This document shows, in pieces, positions 6,888 to 16,127 of a DNA stretch of 45,428 bases. The notes below the pieces were generated by a model. That model made no database searches and was not told where the DNA came from. It saw only the letters and a program-made list of their open reading frames with translations. The DNA is from Bacilli bacterium (GTDB lineage Bacteria > Bacillota_I > Bacilli_A > RF39 > UBA660): NCBI GenBank assembly GCA_900772095.1, contig CAAGQJ010000043.1, forward strand, positions 1 through 45,428, given 5' to 3'. The number at the start of each line of letters is the position of its first letter. Position 1 is the first letter of the stretch. The translations under genes were made by a program, and so were the position numbers.

Positions 6888-9491
6888 CTAATCTTTAAAT
6901 AATTTACTAATTAAGTTCTTCAATAATTCATCAATTAAAAAAACTAATATAACTATTATAAAACAATAAATAACTTGAACTATAGATAAACTTACAATTC
7001 CAAAAACGCTCTTTAAAGAAGTAACAAAAATAACAATCTGTACTAATCCAAGTATCAACATACTTTTATTCATATACTTATTATCAAATAGACCATTACC
7101 AATTATATTTTTCTTCAAATTTCTACATGAATATGCAAATACCATTTCCAATAATATTAATGTTAAAAATGACATTGTACAAGCAATTTTCATACTATAT
7201 AACTTTAAATTTATAAAATAAACAAATAAAACAGCAATAGTTTTCAAAAAAGCAGACAACCCAATTTTTGCCATTAAAAATGGTGTAAAGAAAGAACTAT
7301 CACTCTTTCTAATACTACGTTTCATAATATTTTCATCACTACTTTCAAAAGCAAGAGCAATTGCAGGAACTGAATCTGTTATTAAATTTATATATAACAA
7401 TTGTATTGGTAAAAACACTTCTATTCCAAACAACATTCCAACAAATACAACTAATACTTCAGCAATATTTCCAGTAAGAAGATAAACTAAAACATTTCTA
7501 ATATTATCAAAAATTCTTCGCCCTTCTTTTATAGCAGTCACAATAGTAGCAAAACTATCATCAGCAAGAATAATATCAGCAACTCCATTGGAAACATCAG
7601 TCCCAGTTAATCCCATACCAACACCAATATCCGCACTCTTTAAAGCAGGCGCATCATTAACACCATCACCAATTACTGCAACAACTTTTCCATTTTCTTT
7701 TAAAGTATTTACAATATCAAGCTTATTCATAGGACTAACTCTTGCATAAACAGAATACTTATTAACATTTTCTGCTAGTTCTTCCTTTGTCATTTTATCC
7801 AAAAACTCACCACTAATAGCATCCTCTTCATTATTTAAAATACCTACTTCTTTAGCTATAGAAACAGCAGTAGCCAAACTATCTCCAGTAATCATAACAG
7901 GCTTAATATGTGCCATTATACACTCACTTATTGAACTTTGAACCCCAAATCTAGGAGGGTCTGCCATCGCAACCATACCAACAAAAATAAGATTATTTTC
8001 AAGTGATTTATCTAAAACATAATCGTCACTAATAACTTTATAAGCAAATGCCAAAACCCTATAAGCTTTAAAAGCTTCTTGTTTTTCTATTTCCTCCAAC
8101 TTAATAATTTTATTTTTTGTTAACTTTTTTACACTATTACCCTCATAAACGTAAGAACAATGTTTAATAACAGAATTAAAACTTCCTTTAGTATATAACA
8201 TAATACTATTCTCATTTTTATTAACAATAGACATCATTTTTCTATCAGAATCAAAAGGCAACTCACCTATTCTCTTATTATTACTCTTCAAATCATTAAT
8301 ATTTAAAACTTCTTCACAAGCTTCATAAAGAGCAATTTCAGTAGGGTCTCCCATATAACAATCACTATTCTTTAACACATCGTTATTAAGTGCCATAATT
8401 GATAACAATATATTATCCTTTTCTAAATTCTCACATAAACATATTTTATTATTATAATATACTTCCCTTACTTTCATTTTATTTTGTGTAATAGTTCCTG
8501 TTTTATCAGAACATATTACTTCAGTAGAACCAAGCGTTTCAACACTTGATATCTTCCTTACTATAGCATGTTTTTTTGCCATAGTATTCGTACCAAGTGC
8601 TAAAATAATTGTAATAATAGCAGGAAGCCCCTCAGGTATCGCAGCAACAGCAAGAGAAATAGATAACATAATAATTTCCATTATATTCATTTTCTTTACT
8701 ATCCCAATTATAAACATAGCAACAATTATCAAAAATATTATAATAGATAAAAACTTACTAATACCATTAATTTTAACCTGTAGAGGAGTTATTTCTTTTT
8801 CCTCATCACTTAAAGATTTAGCAATAATACCAAACTCTGTATTCATACCAGTTTCACATACAACAGCATGACACTTTCCATAAACAACACATGTTCCAGC
8901 ATAAATCATGTTTTTTCTTTGCGATAATGGTACATTTTCCTTTAAAGTAATAATATCCTTAGAAACAGGTATACACTCCCCAGTTAATGAAGACTCATCA
9001 ACTTTAAGAGAAGCCACCCAAATAACTCTAGCATCCGCAGGTATCCTATCCCCAGCTTCAAGCACCAATATATCACCCTTAACAACATCTTCACTATTAA
9101 TAACACAAATTTTACTATCTCGCTTAACCTTAACATTAGAAACTTGCATTTTCTTAAGCGCCTCAATTGCCTTATCAGCCTTAATTTCTTGCATAAAACC
9201 AAATATCCCATTTAATATAACAATTGTTAAAATAATAATACTATTTGTAAACGACTCATCATTTAAAATAGATAGCACAAAAGAACAAATTGCAGACAAT
9301 ATCAAAATAACAATCATTAAATCTTTAAATTCACTTAAGAACTTCACAAGATTTGATTTCCTTTTAGAACCAACAATTCTATTCTTACCATATCTTATTA
9401 GTCTTTCTCTCGCATCCTTAAAAGAAAGTCCTTCTTTATTAGATTTTAAATTAATAAAAACTTCATCAACATCCAAACTATAAAACTTCAT
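6888..9491 (-). CDS. P-type Ca2+-transporting ATPase (P2 class)
   Basis: This 867-residue membrane pump uses ATP to export cations, most likely Ca2+. Visible landmarks are the N-terminal cation-ATPase domain, the phosphatase loop TGE (LTGEC), the phosphorylation motif SDKTGT in ICSDKTGTITQNKM, and the hinge GDGVNDAPALK. All main Ca2+ ligands of SERCA-type pumps appear conserved: PEGLP in M4, the Asn and Glu of GNIAEV in M5, NLITDS in M6, and a Glu in M8 (ILLEMVF). The start codon follows AGGAAG on the minus strand. It is divergent from an XRE regulator gene across an operator-like repeat that may control it. Mn2+ transport cannot be excluded. Confidence 0.9.
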   Translation of the reverse strand: MKFYSLDVDEVFINLKSNKEGLSFKDARERLIRYGKNRIVGSKRKSNLVKFLSEFKDLMIVILILSAICSFVLSILNDESFTNSIIILTIVILNGIFGFMQEIKADKAIEALKKMQVSNVKVKRDSKICVINSEDVVKGDILVLEAGDRIPADARVIWVASLKVDESSLTGECIPVSKDIITLKENVPLSQRKNMIYAGTCVVYGKCHAVVCETGMNTEFGIIAKSLSDEEKEITPLQVKINGISKFLSIIIFLIIVAMFIIGIVKKMNIMEIIMLSISLAVAAIPEGLPAIITIILALGTNTMAKKHAIVRKISSVETLGSTEVICSDKTGTITQNKMKVREVYYNNKICLCENLEKDNILLSIMALNNDVLKNSDCYMGDPTEIALYEACEEVLNINDLKSNNKRIGELPFDSDRKMMSIVNKNENSIMLYTKGSFNSVIKHCSYVYEGNSVKKLTKNKIIKLEEIEKQEAFKAYRVLAFAYKVISDDYVLDKSLENNLIFVGMVAMADPPRFGVQSSISECIMAHIKPVMITGDSLATAVSIAKEVGILNNEEDAISGEFLDKMTKEELAENVNKYSVYARVSPMNKLDIVNTLKENGKVVAVIGDGVNDAPALKSADIGVGMGLTGTDVSNGVADIILADDSFATIVTAIKEGRRIFDNIRNVLVYLLTGNIAEVLVVFVGMLFGIEVFLPIQLLYINLITDSVPAIALAFESSDENIMKRSIRKSDSSFFTPFLMAKIGLSAFLKTIAVLFVYFINLKLYSMKIACTMSFLTLILLEMVFAYSCRNLKKNIIGNGLFDNKYMNKSMLILGLVQIVIFVTSLKSVFGIVSLSIVQVIYCFIIVILVFLIDELLKNLISKLFKD

Positions 9492-9566
9492 TATATTACT
9501 TCCTATAATTATTTTCCTTACTATTTAATCCATTTAAACCCTTATTATTCATTCTTACCTCCATAT

Positions 9567-9627
9567 TATAATTATTACTTCAAGTTAATTATAACACACT
9601 TCAAATAAATTTGAAGTAATAATTATA
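9567..9627. promoter_or_regulatory. Operator-like inverted repeats between ATPase and XRE regulator
   Basis: Perfect 17-base arms TATAATTATTACTTCAA (9567-9583) and its complement (9611-9627) flank a 27-base core. A second, nested palindrome, ACTTCAAAT-AA-ATTTGAAGT, spans 9598-9617. The half-site ACTTCAA therefore occurs at 9577 and 9598 in direct orientation, exactly 21 bases (two helical turns) apart, and once inverted at 9611-9617. The array covers the likely promoter area of both divergent genes, which is the expected arrangement for an autoregulating XRE repressor. Confidence 0.6.
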
Positions 9628-9671
9628 TAATTTGCTTATAGAAAACAAACTAATAGTGGAAGGTGATTAAT

Positions 9672-10019
9672 TTGGAAAATAATAAAACTACTATGAAAAA
9701 TTTAAAAAAAATTGTAAAAGCAAAAAATAAATCTCTTACATCCCTAGCAGTAGAACTAGAAGTCTCACAAGAAGCAATAAGTCAATATATAAGTGGAAAA
9801 ATAAAACCAAAAACTTCTACTATTATTAAAATGTCAAAAATATTAAACACTTCAACTGATTATCTATTAGACTTAACAAATAACCCAAATCCTATAGACT
9901 TTACTCTAACAGAAAAAGAAAACAGTTTAATAACTAATTATCGTTCTTTAGATAATGAAGAAAAAATAAAAGCAGAAGCTTATATCCAAGCAATAGTAGA
10001 TTTAAAAAAAGAAAAATAA
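9672..10019 (+). CDS. XRE-family HTH transcriptional regulator
   Basis: A small DNA-binding protein of 115 residues. A lambda-repressor-like helix-turn-helix lies at about residues 10-65 (SLTSLAVELEVSQEAISQYISGKIKPKTSTIIKMSKIL), ending in the common STDYLL boundary. The C-terminal part contains an LTEKENSLITNYRSLD...KIKAEAYI segment shared by many small XRE regulators. I prefer the TTG at 9672, five bases after AAGGTGA; an in-frame GTG at 9663 lies inside that site. It is divergent from the Ca2+ ATPase, and the intervening palindromes suggest it represses itself and possibly the pump. What it senses cannot be told from sequence. Confidence 0.85.
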   Translation: MENNKTTMKNLKKIVKAKNKSLTSLAVELEVSQEAISQYISGKIKPKTSTIIKMSKILNTSTDYLLDLTNNPNPIDFTLTEKENSLITNYRSLDNEEKIKAEAYIQAIVDLKKEK

Positions 10020-10074
10020 TTTCAAAAAATTTCTTTATTTTATAAACAAAATAACCATTTACAAAATAATAATC

Positions 10075-10113
10075 AAATGATAGAATTAAATTATAATAAT
10101 CTATCATTTTTTT
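10075..10113 (+). terminator. Probable terminator after the XRE regulator
   Basis: AAATGATAGA (10075-10084) pairs with TCTATCATTT (10100-10109) around a 15-base AT-rich loop, followed by seven T residues. The loop also contains TTATAAT, so a promoter for the next gene could be embedded here. Confidence 0.65.
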
Positions 10114-10131
10114 ATGAAGTAAAGGTGAAAT

Positions 10132-11481
10132 ATGAAAGAAAAACAACTATCAAGATTTCTATTATTTTTAGGAATACTAACTCTCCTAGTAGGACTAATA
10201 TTAACGGGTTATATTAATATAAGTATAGTCCTAATAGATGAAATACCACCTACTATAGAAAAAGTAGTTATAAAAAACTATAATAAAACTACCAAAAAAC
10301 TATCTATTGAAGTACATGTAAAAGATAATGTTGATAAAGAAGTAACCTGTTATTTAAATAATGAAAAACAACTATCAAAACAAAGAATATGTAACTATGA
10401 ATTACCTAACGATAACTATGAAATATACTTAGAAGATAACCACAATAACAAAAATGAAAAACAATCATTATTTAAAGATATAAATGAAATATTAGACATA
10501 ATTATAGAAAATTCAAAATATATAACACTAAATGAAAACACAAAACTTAACTATAAATTAGAATACATAGGTAATCCTAATAAAGCATTAACTTTTACAT
10601 CAAGTAATAAAAATATAATTGAAGTAACAAACGATGGACAATTAAAACCCAAAAAAACAGGTAAAAGTACTATTACCATAACTACAAATAATAATATAGA
10701 AAAAAGTTTTGATATAGTAGTAACAAACTTAATAAATTCTCCACAAATAGTCTCAAAACAATTTTTACCATGTAATAAATATACACAAGAAGAAGCAAAA
10801 ACATTCGATGAAATACTAAATTACAGAGTAGAACAAGCTGGAAACAAAACACGAGCAGGAGTAGTCGCTGCCGCACGTTTTCTTCTATTAGAATTTCCAT
10901 ATAAATTAAATTACTTTCCAGAAAATGGTAGATTAGCAAGTAAAACATATATTGTAGATGGTGAAGGAAGATACTATCATAAAGGCTTATACTTAAGTAA
11001 TGACAAATTTAATGAAATAACAAAAACTAGTACAGGCCCAGCAATTTGGGGATGCAATTTAAAAATAGCACTTGGAGAACCAGACCAAAAAAAAGGAGAA
11101 TATTATCCCAATGGACTAGATTGTTCAGGATTTGTCGCATGGGCTCTTCTAAATGGAGGATATGACCCAGGAGACTTAGGCGCAGGATTTTCCAATGTAA
11201 ACGATTTCTCCAAACTAGGCAAAAGAAACACAATAACATATGAATATTTAAAAAACGGTAAAATAAAAGCAGGAGACCTAATAGGAAACGACGGACATAT
11301 AGGAATTATACTTGGAGTAAGCGATAATCTAATAATAATCGGAGACACATCAAACAAAGATAGAGGCCTAACAGCTAGAAAATTTACACACAAACAACTA
11401 ATTAACTTAGGATACTATGATTATATAGAAACAATGGATGATTACTACAAAGAAGATGGTAACTACACAAATATGTTCTAA
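10132..11481 (+). CDS. NlpC/P60 cell-wall endopeptidase with Ig-like domain
   Basis: A probable membrane-anchored peptidoglycan hydrolase of 449 residues. Residues 8-32 form an N-terminal hydrophobic anchor or signal. A Cys-containing beta-rich region follows, then a bacterial Ig-like (BIG2) repeat at about 145-205 with the typical STITITT end. The C-terminal half (about 230-435) ends in an NlpC/P60 peptidase with catalytic Cys331 in DCSGF and His389 in DGHIGIIL. The segment before the catalytic domain (KTRAGVVAAARFLL) is often found in this subfamily in Firmicutes. It probably cleaves peptide cross-bridges near dividing septa; the exact bond is unknown. The gene stands alone between terminators. 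Confidence 0.85.
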   Translation: MKEKQLSRFLLFLGILTLLVGLILTGYINISIVLIDEIPPTIEKVVIKNYNKTTKKLSIEVHVKDNVDKEVTCYLNNEKQLSKQRICNYELPNDNYEIYLEDNHNNKNEKQSLFKDINEILDIIIENSKYITLNENTKLNYKLEYIGNPNKALTFTSSNKNIIEVTNDGQLKPKKTGKSTITITTNNNIEKSFDIVVTNLINSPQIVSKQFLPCNKYTQEEAKTFDEILNYRVEQAGNKTRAGVVAAARFLLLEFPYKLNYFPENGRLASKTYIVDGEGRYYHKGLYLSNDKFNEITKTSTGPAIWGCNLKIALGEPDQKKGEYYPNGLDCSGFVAWALLNGGYDPGDLGAGFSNVNDFSKLGKRNTITYEYLKNGKIKAGDLIGNDGHIGIILGVSDNLIIIGDTSNKDRGLTARKFTHKQLINLGYYDYIETMDDYYKEDGNYTNMF

Positions 11482-11543
11482 ACAAACTAAAATCAAAATA
11501 GTAAAGAAATAAAAATGATTTAAAAAATAAAATTCTATTTTGC

Positions 11544-11567
11544 AAACTCCTTAGGGAGTTTTTTTCT
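11544..11567 (+). terminator. Intrinsic terminator after the NlpC/P60 gene
   Basis: AAACTCC (11544-11550), loop TTAG and GGAGTTT (11555-11561), followed by a T-run. The same AACTCC-type stem occurs after the surface protein gene at 17776 and in the remnant near 20940. Confidence 0.85.
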
Positions 11568-11602
11568 TCAAAAAATTATGATACAATAAATATATATAAA
11601 TG

Positions 11603-11631
11603 AAGACAAAAAACCTAATTTATAGTATAAT
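11603..11631 (+). promoter_or_regulatory. Promoter of rplI-dnaB
   Basis: AAGACA (11603-11608) and a perfect TATAAT (11626-11631) are 17 bases apart. The -35 box keeps the GACA end of the consensus. Confidence 0.6.
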
Positions 11632-11653
11632 ATAACAAATGAGGTGATATCAA

Positions 11654-12091
11654 ATGCAAGTTATATTTATAAAAGACTTAAAAAATCAAGGTAAAAAAGG
11701 AGATATAAAAGAAGTAAAAGATGGATATGCAAAAAACTATCTAATAAAAAATGGATATGCTGTTCAAAAAACAGAAACAAGTATGAATATTTTAAATAAA
11801 CAAAATGATGAAGCAAAAAAAGAAGATGAAATAAATAGAAAAAATGCTTTGAGTTTAAAGAAAGAACTAGAAAAAGAAACTTATAAATTCAAAGTAAAAA
11901 CAGGAGAACATGATAAAGTATTTGGTAGTATTTCTACTAAACAAATAAAAGAAAAATTAGATGAAAAAATAAAACTAAATAAAAACCAAATAATACTAGA
12001 TAACTCTTTATCAACTCTAGGATATCATAATGTCGATATAATATTATATAAAGACATAAAGGCAACTATAAAAATAGAATTAATAAAGTAG
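11654..12091 (+). CDS. rplI: 50S ribosomal protein L9
   Basis: L9 binds 23S rRNA at the base of the L1 stalk and helps keep the reading frame. The 145-residue protein has the N-terminal signature MQVIFIKDLKNQGKKGDIKEVKDGYAKNYL, a long central helix rich in Lys and Glu, and the C-terminal domain with the FGSISTKQI and GYHNVDI segments. The start follows GAGGTGATATC. Its TAG stop forms part of the ribosome binding site of dnaB, so the two genes are coupled, an arrangement conserved in Bacilli. Confidence 0.96.
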   Translation: MQVIFIKDLKNQGKKGDIKEVKDGYAKNYLIKNGYAVQKTETSMNILNKQNDEAKKEDEINRKNALSLKKELEKETYKFKVKTGEHDKVFGSISTKQIKEKLDEKIKLNKNQIILDNSLSTLGYHNVDIILYKDIKATIKIELIK

Positions 12092-12100
12092 GTGACTAAC

Positions 12101-13456
12101 GTGAACAAAGAAGTACCACACAATATTGAAGCAGAAAAATCTGTTTTAGGGTCAATGTTCCTATCAAAATATGCTATTCAAAAAGCAACTGATAGTCTAA
12201 ATGCAAACAACTTCTTTTTAGAGAAACATGGAAAAATATTCGATGTATTAAAAGAAATGTATAATAATCATATAGCAATAGATATAACTACTCTATCAAA
12301 TGAATTAAATAATAAAAAATTATTAAAAGAAATAGGTGGAGTAGAATACTTAACAGAAATAATGGAAGAAGTACCAACTGCTTCAAATATTGATTATTAT
12401 ATAAAAATAGTTGAAGACAAAAGTATTTTAAGAAACTTAATAAATGAAGCAACAAATATTGCAACTTTAGGATATACAAATGAACTCTCTGTTGAAGATA
12501 CACTAGATAAAGCAGAGTCACGTATCCTAAACATCGTAAAAAATAGAAGGTCAGCAGAGTTTAAAAGCATGCCAGAAGTACTAACTTCGTTCCAAGAAAA
12601 CTTAGAAAAATTAGCAGCAAATAAAGGAAAAATAAGTGGTTTATCAACAGGCTTTTATGACATAGATAATTTAACAAACGGATTAAAACCAAGTGAACTT
12701 GTAATTCTAGCGGCAAGACCATCAATGGGTAAAACAGCACTTGCCTTAAATATTGCTACTAATGTTGCAATAAATCAAAAAAAATCAGTAATAATATTCA
12801 CTTTAGAAATGCCTGCTGAGCAACTAATATCACGTATGGTTTCATCTTTAGGACAAATAAATGCCCAAAAACTTCAAAATGGAGACCTTCAAAACCAAGA
12901 TTGGAAAAGAGTAAATGAAGCAATGAGCCAGTTAGGCGAAGCAACAGTATACATTGACGATTCTCCAGGAGTAAGTATTGGCGACATAAAAGCCAAATCA
13001 CGTCGTGTTTCAGCAACAGATGAAAATCTAGCCTTAATTGTTATCGATTATCTAACTCTAATTGATGGAATGGGCAAATATAGTGGCAATAGGCAACAAG
13101 AAGTATCAGAAATATCACGTGCTTTAAAAACTTTAGCACTAGAACTAAAAATACCTATCTTAACCCTAGCACAATTATCAAGAAGTCCAGAAGCAAGAGA
13201 AGATAAAAGACCAAACCTAAGCGATTTAAGAGAATCAGGTTCAATAGAACAAGATGCCGATATAGTAGCATTCATTTATCGTGATGATTACTATAATCCA
13301 GCCTCAAAAATAGATGACAACATGAGTCGAAGTGAAGTAATAATAAGAAAAAACAGAAGTGGTAAAATAGGAAAAGCAGAACTATTATTTAAGAAAAATA
13401 CTGTTTCCTTTATGAACTACACTGGAGAAAAGAAAGAAAGTGGTAATAATGAATAA
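12101..13456 (+). CDS. dnaB: Replicative DNA helicase DnaB (DnaC in Bacillus)
   Basis: The hexameric helicase unwinds DNA at the replication fork. Residues 1-115 are the N-terminal primase-interacting domain, opening with VPHNIEAEKSVLGSMFL. The RecA-like domain has Walker A ARPSMGKTA near residue 210, the Walker B region ALIVIDYLTLI, and the hexamer motif LSDLRESGSIEQDADIVAF. At 451 residues it has the usual length and no intein. I chose GTG 12101: AGGTGA at 12090-12095 is five bases before it, while an in-frame GTG at 12092 lies within that site. It overlaps the downstream M23 gene by eight bases. Confidence 0.96.
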   Translation: MNKEVPHNIEAEKSVLGSMFLSKYAIQKATDSLNANNFFLEKHGKIFDVLKEMYNNHIAIDITTLSNELNNKKLLKEIGGVEYLTEIMEEVPTASNIDYYIKIVEDKSILRNLINEATNIATLGYTNELSVEDTLDKAESRILNIVKNRRSAEFKSMPEVLTSFQENLEKLAANKGKISGLSTGFYDIDNLTNGLKPSELVILAARPSMGKTALALNIATNVAINQKKSVIIFTLEMPAEQLISRMVSSLGQINAQKLQNGDLQNQDWKRVNEAMSQLGEATVYIDDSPGVSIGDIKAKSRRVSATDENLALIVIDYLTLIDGMGKYSGNRQQEVSEISRALKTLALELKIPILTLAQLSRSPEAREDKRPNLSDLRESGSIEQDADIVAFIYRDDYYNPASKIDDNMSRSEVIIRKNRSGKIGKAELLFKKNTVSFMNYTGEKKESGNNE

Positions 13457-14936
13457 AGCAGGAAATATATTATTAATTATTTTATGCTTAGCAATAACAA
13501 CCATCACAGTAATACTAACCCAAACAAATAACAAATATTATGGCGCTACAAAATCTTACAGAGTATACTTAGAAGGAAAATCAATTGGATTAATATCCTC
13601 TAAAGAAGACTTAGAAAAATATATAGATAACAAACAAGAAAACATAAAAAACAAATATAATGTAAAAAATGTATATATACCAAATGGTCTAGAAATAAAA
13701 GAAGAAACAACATATAATCAAAAAATATCAACTACTGAAGAAATATACAATAAAATAGACCAAAAAGAAAGCTTTTCAATTGAAGGATATACAGTAACAA
13801 TAGATAAAACAAGTAAACAAGAAAGTAATGACGAAACAGAAAGTACAGAAGTAACAAATCAAATAAAAATATATGTTCTAGATAAAGAAATATTAACTAA
13901 TGCCATTAACGAATTAGTACTTTCTTTTATAGATAAAGAAGAATATGAAAAATATTTAAATGAAAATCAAACTCCCATAGAAGAAGAAGGAACTATAATA
14001 GAAAATGTTTATATAAAAGAACAAATAAAAATAAAAAAAGATTATGTTTCAACAAGTGAAAAAATTTTCACAAATAGTAAAGACTTAGCAGAATACTTAT
14101 TATATGGAGAACAAAACACCAAAAAAACATATACAGTACAAGAAGGAGATACAATATCTTCAATCTCAGAAAAAAATGAAATATCTAACAACATCTTCTT
14201 AATTATTAATAAAGATATAACAAGTGAAAATGCTTTACTATACGCTGGTCAAAAAGTAGTAGTAAACAAAGTGTCACCAATTATCACTGTAGTAGAAGAA
14301 GTTCACTCTGTAGCAAATGAAGATGTTAAATATCAAACAGTCACAAAAGAAGATAAAAACTATGTAAAAGGTTACACAAAAGTAATTCAAGAAGGTAAAA
14401 ACGGTAAAAGCATTGTTACTAGAAAAATAAAAAAAGAAAATGGACAAATAACAAATGCCGTTATTATAGAAAGCATAGTATTAAAAGAAGCCCAAAACAA
14501 AATAGTAAAAGTTGGAGCAAGAACAGAGTATTTAGTAGCAAATACAAAATACTGGGCATGGCCATTAAATGCTGCATACACCATTTCAGATAATTATGGT
14601 TACCGTCTTCACCCAATATATAACGTTGTAAGAATGCATAATGGTGTAGACTTAGCAACAAGATGTGGGACACCAATTTACGCTGCCAACGATGGTACAG
14701 TAACAGTATCAAAATACCACTATAGTTTTGGTAACTATATAGATATAAATCATAATAATGGTTATGTAACTAGATATGCCCATCTTTCTACACTTTTAGT
14801 AGAACAAGGAGAGGCAGTTCACATGGGTCAATTAATAGGTAAAGTAGGTTCAACCGGAGATTCAACAGGATGCCATCTTCACTATGAAGTGATAAAAAAT
14901 GGTTCTACTATGAATCCATATCTACTATATCAATGA
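13449..14936 (+). CDS. M23 peptidase with LysM and G5 domains
   Basis: An exported peptidoglycan hydrolase of 495 residues. The N-terminus has one hydrophobic signal/anchor (about residues 5-22). A long Lys/Glu-rich stalk follows, then a LysM wall-binding motif (YTVQEGDTISSI...LLYAGQKVVV), a G5 domain with VEEVHSVANEDVKYQT and a terminal IVKVGAR, and a C-terminal M23 metallopeptidase. The zinc ligands are present: HNGVD and HLHYE, with the YAHLS loop between them, so it should be active, unlike the SpoIIQ-like protein in this window. It lies between dnaB and walJ, where Bacilli usually have purA and walRKHI. Its ATGA overlap with walJ shows coupling. Confidence 0.92.
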   Translation: MNKAGNILLIILCLAITTITVILTQTNNKYYGATKSYRVYLEGKSIGLISSKEDLEKYIDNKQENIKNKYNVKNVYIPNGLEIKEETTYNQKISTTEEIYNKIDQKESFSIEGYTVTIDKTSKQESNDETESTEVTNQIKIYVLDKEILTNAINELVLSFIDKEEYEKYLNENQTPIEEEGTIIENVYIKEQIKIKKDYVSTSEKIFTNSKDLAEYLLYGEQNTKKTYTVQEGDTISSISEKNEISNNIFLIINKDITSENALLYAGQKVVVNKVSPIITVVEEVHSVANEDVKYQTVTKEDKNYVKGYTKVIQEGKNGKSIVTRKIKKENGQITNAVIIESIVLKEAQNKIVKVGARTEYLVANTKYWAWPLNAAYTISDNYGYRLHPIYNVVRMHNGVDLATRCGTPIYAANDGTVTVSKYHYSFGNYIDINHNNGYVTRYAHLSTLLVEQGEAVHMGQLIGKVGSTGDSTGCHLHYEVIKNGSTMNPYLLYQ

Positions 14937-15670
14937 AAATAAAAGTATTAGGAAGTGGTTCAAAAGGAAATTCAACCCTTGTAGAAACCACTTCTTGCAA
15001 TATCTTAATAGATGCAGGACTACCCCTAAAAAATATAGAAAAAAGAATAAATAATACTTTACCAAAAATAGATATTCTAATAATAACCCATACCCATGTA
15101 GACCATATAAAATGTATTAAACCAGTAATAAAAAAATATAAACCAATAATTCTAACACTAGCTAATGATTTACAAGAATTAATCCCAAACAAAGTAACAA
15201 CAGAAGAAGAATACCAAATAGATAATGTTAACATAAAACTCTTTAAATTATCACATGATGTCGAATGCTGTGGCGCTATTATAAAAGAAAATGATAGAGA
15301 ACTAGTATATATAACAGACACAGGATATTTAAGTAGAAAAGTCCTATCAAAAATAAAAGAAAAAAATATATACATAATAGAAAGTAATCACGATGAAGAA
15401 ATGCTAAGAAACGGAAGATACCCATTTTATTTACAACAAAGAATAAGAAGCGATAAAGGACACTTATCAAACAAAGCCTGCAAAGATTATCTAAAAAACA
15501 TCATTGGAGATAATACTAAATATATAGTTCTAGCACACTTAAGTGAAGAAAACAACAAAGAAGAAATAGTAGAACAAACAATAAATGACATGCTAAAACA
15601 AAAACAAAACAAAGTAAACAAAGTCTATATAGCAAAACAAGATGAAGCACTAGAAACAATCGAGGTTTAA
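14933..15670 (+). CDS. walJ: WalJ/YycJ-like metallo-beta-lactamase fold exonuclease
   Basis: A metal-dependent hydrolase of 245 residues of the YycJ/WalJ group, which in Bacilli have DNA exonuclease activity linked to mismatch repair and to the walRK operon. The signature HTHVDH is at about residues 52-57, with further ligands in SHDVECCGA, TDTGYLS and the late AHLSEENN. The N-terminus (KVLGSGSKGNSTLVE) is typical of the group. It overlaps the upstream M23 gene in an ATGA junction and lies two bases from rlmH, the same walJ-rlmH neighbourhood as in Bacillus and Staphylococcus, but walR and walK are absent here. Confidence 0.9.
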   Translation: MKIKVLGSGSKGNSTLVETTSCNILIDAGLPLKNIEKRINNTLPKIDILIITHTHVDHIKCIKPVIKKYKPIILTLANDLQELIPNKVTTEEEYQIDNVNIKLFKLSHDVECCGAIIKENDRELVYITDTGYLSRKVLSKIKEKNIYIIESNHDEEMLRNGRYPFYLQQRIRSDKGHLSNKACKDYLKNIIGDNTKYIVLAHLSEENNKEEIVEQTINDMLKQKQNKVNKVYIAKQDEALETIEV

Positions 15671-15671
15671 T

Positions 15672-16127
15672 ATGATAAAAATAATATGTGTAGGAAAACT
15701 AAAAGAAAAATACCTAGAGGAAGCTCAAAAAGAATACTTAAAAAGAATAAATAAATACATAAAACTAGAAATAATAGAATTAGAAGATGAAAAAGATAAT
15801 AATATTAATATTTCTCTATCAAAAGAAAAAGAAAAAATATTAAAACATCTAAAACCAAAAGATAATATAATTTTACTAGATATAAATGGAAAAGAACTAA
15901 ACAGCATAGAATTTTCTGATTTTATTAATAAAGAAATAACATACAATAACAACATAGTATTTATAATTGGTTCTTCTAATGGGCTAGATAACGAAATAAA
16001 AAAGTTAACCAATAAAAAACTATCTTTTTCAAAGTTAACTTTTCCACACCAACTATTTAGAATATTACTCTTAGAGCAAATCTATCGTAGTTACAAAATA
16101 ATAAATAATGAATCATATCATAAATAG
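15672..16127 (+). CDS. rlmH: 23S rRNA (pseudouridine1915-N3)-methyltransferase RlmH
   Basis: RlmH methylates pseudouridine 1915 in helix 69 of 23S rRNA using S-adenosylmethionine. The 151-residue protein is a trefoil-knot SPOUT enzyme. It starts MIKIICVGKLKEKY, shows the SAM-binding FIIGSSNGLDNEI, and ends with the conserved block LTFPHQLFRILLLEQIYRSYKI...YHK. The C-terminal tail that contacts the substrate is complete. It is the last gene of this unit, and its stop codon lies within a terminator stem shared with the convergent RHH gene. Confidence 0.96.
   Translation: MIKIICVGKLKEKYLEEAQKEYLKRINKYIKLEIIELEDEKDNNINISLSKEKEKILKHLKPKDNIILLDINGKELNSIEFSDFINKEITYNNNIVFIIGSSNGLDNEIKKLTNKKLSFSKLTFPHQLFRILLLEQIYRSYKIINNESYHK

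Noticed and set aside
8908..9483. 191-codon plus-strand frame opposite the ATPase gene
   Set aside because: It is antisense to conserved ATPase domains and has no ribosome binding site or recognisable motif.
13110..13130. CACGTG core resembling a parS site inside dnaB (ATATCACGTGCTTT)
   Set aside because: Only the central hexamer matches; the flanks differ from the TGTTTCACGTGAAACA consensus, so it is not a credible ParB site.
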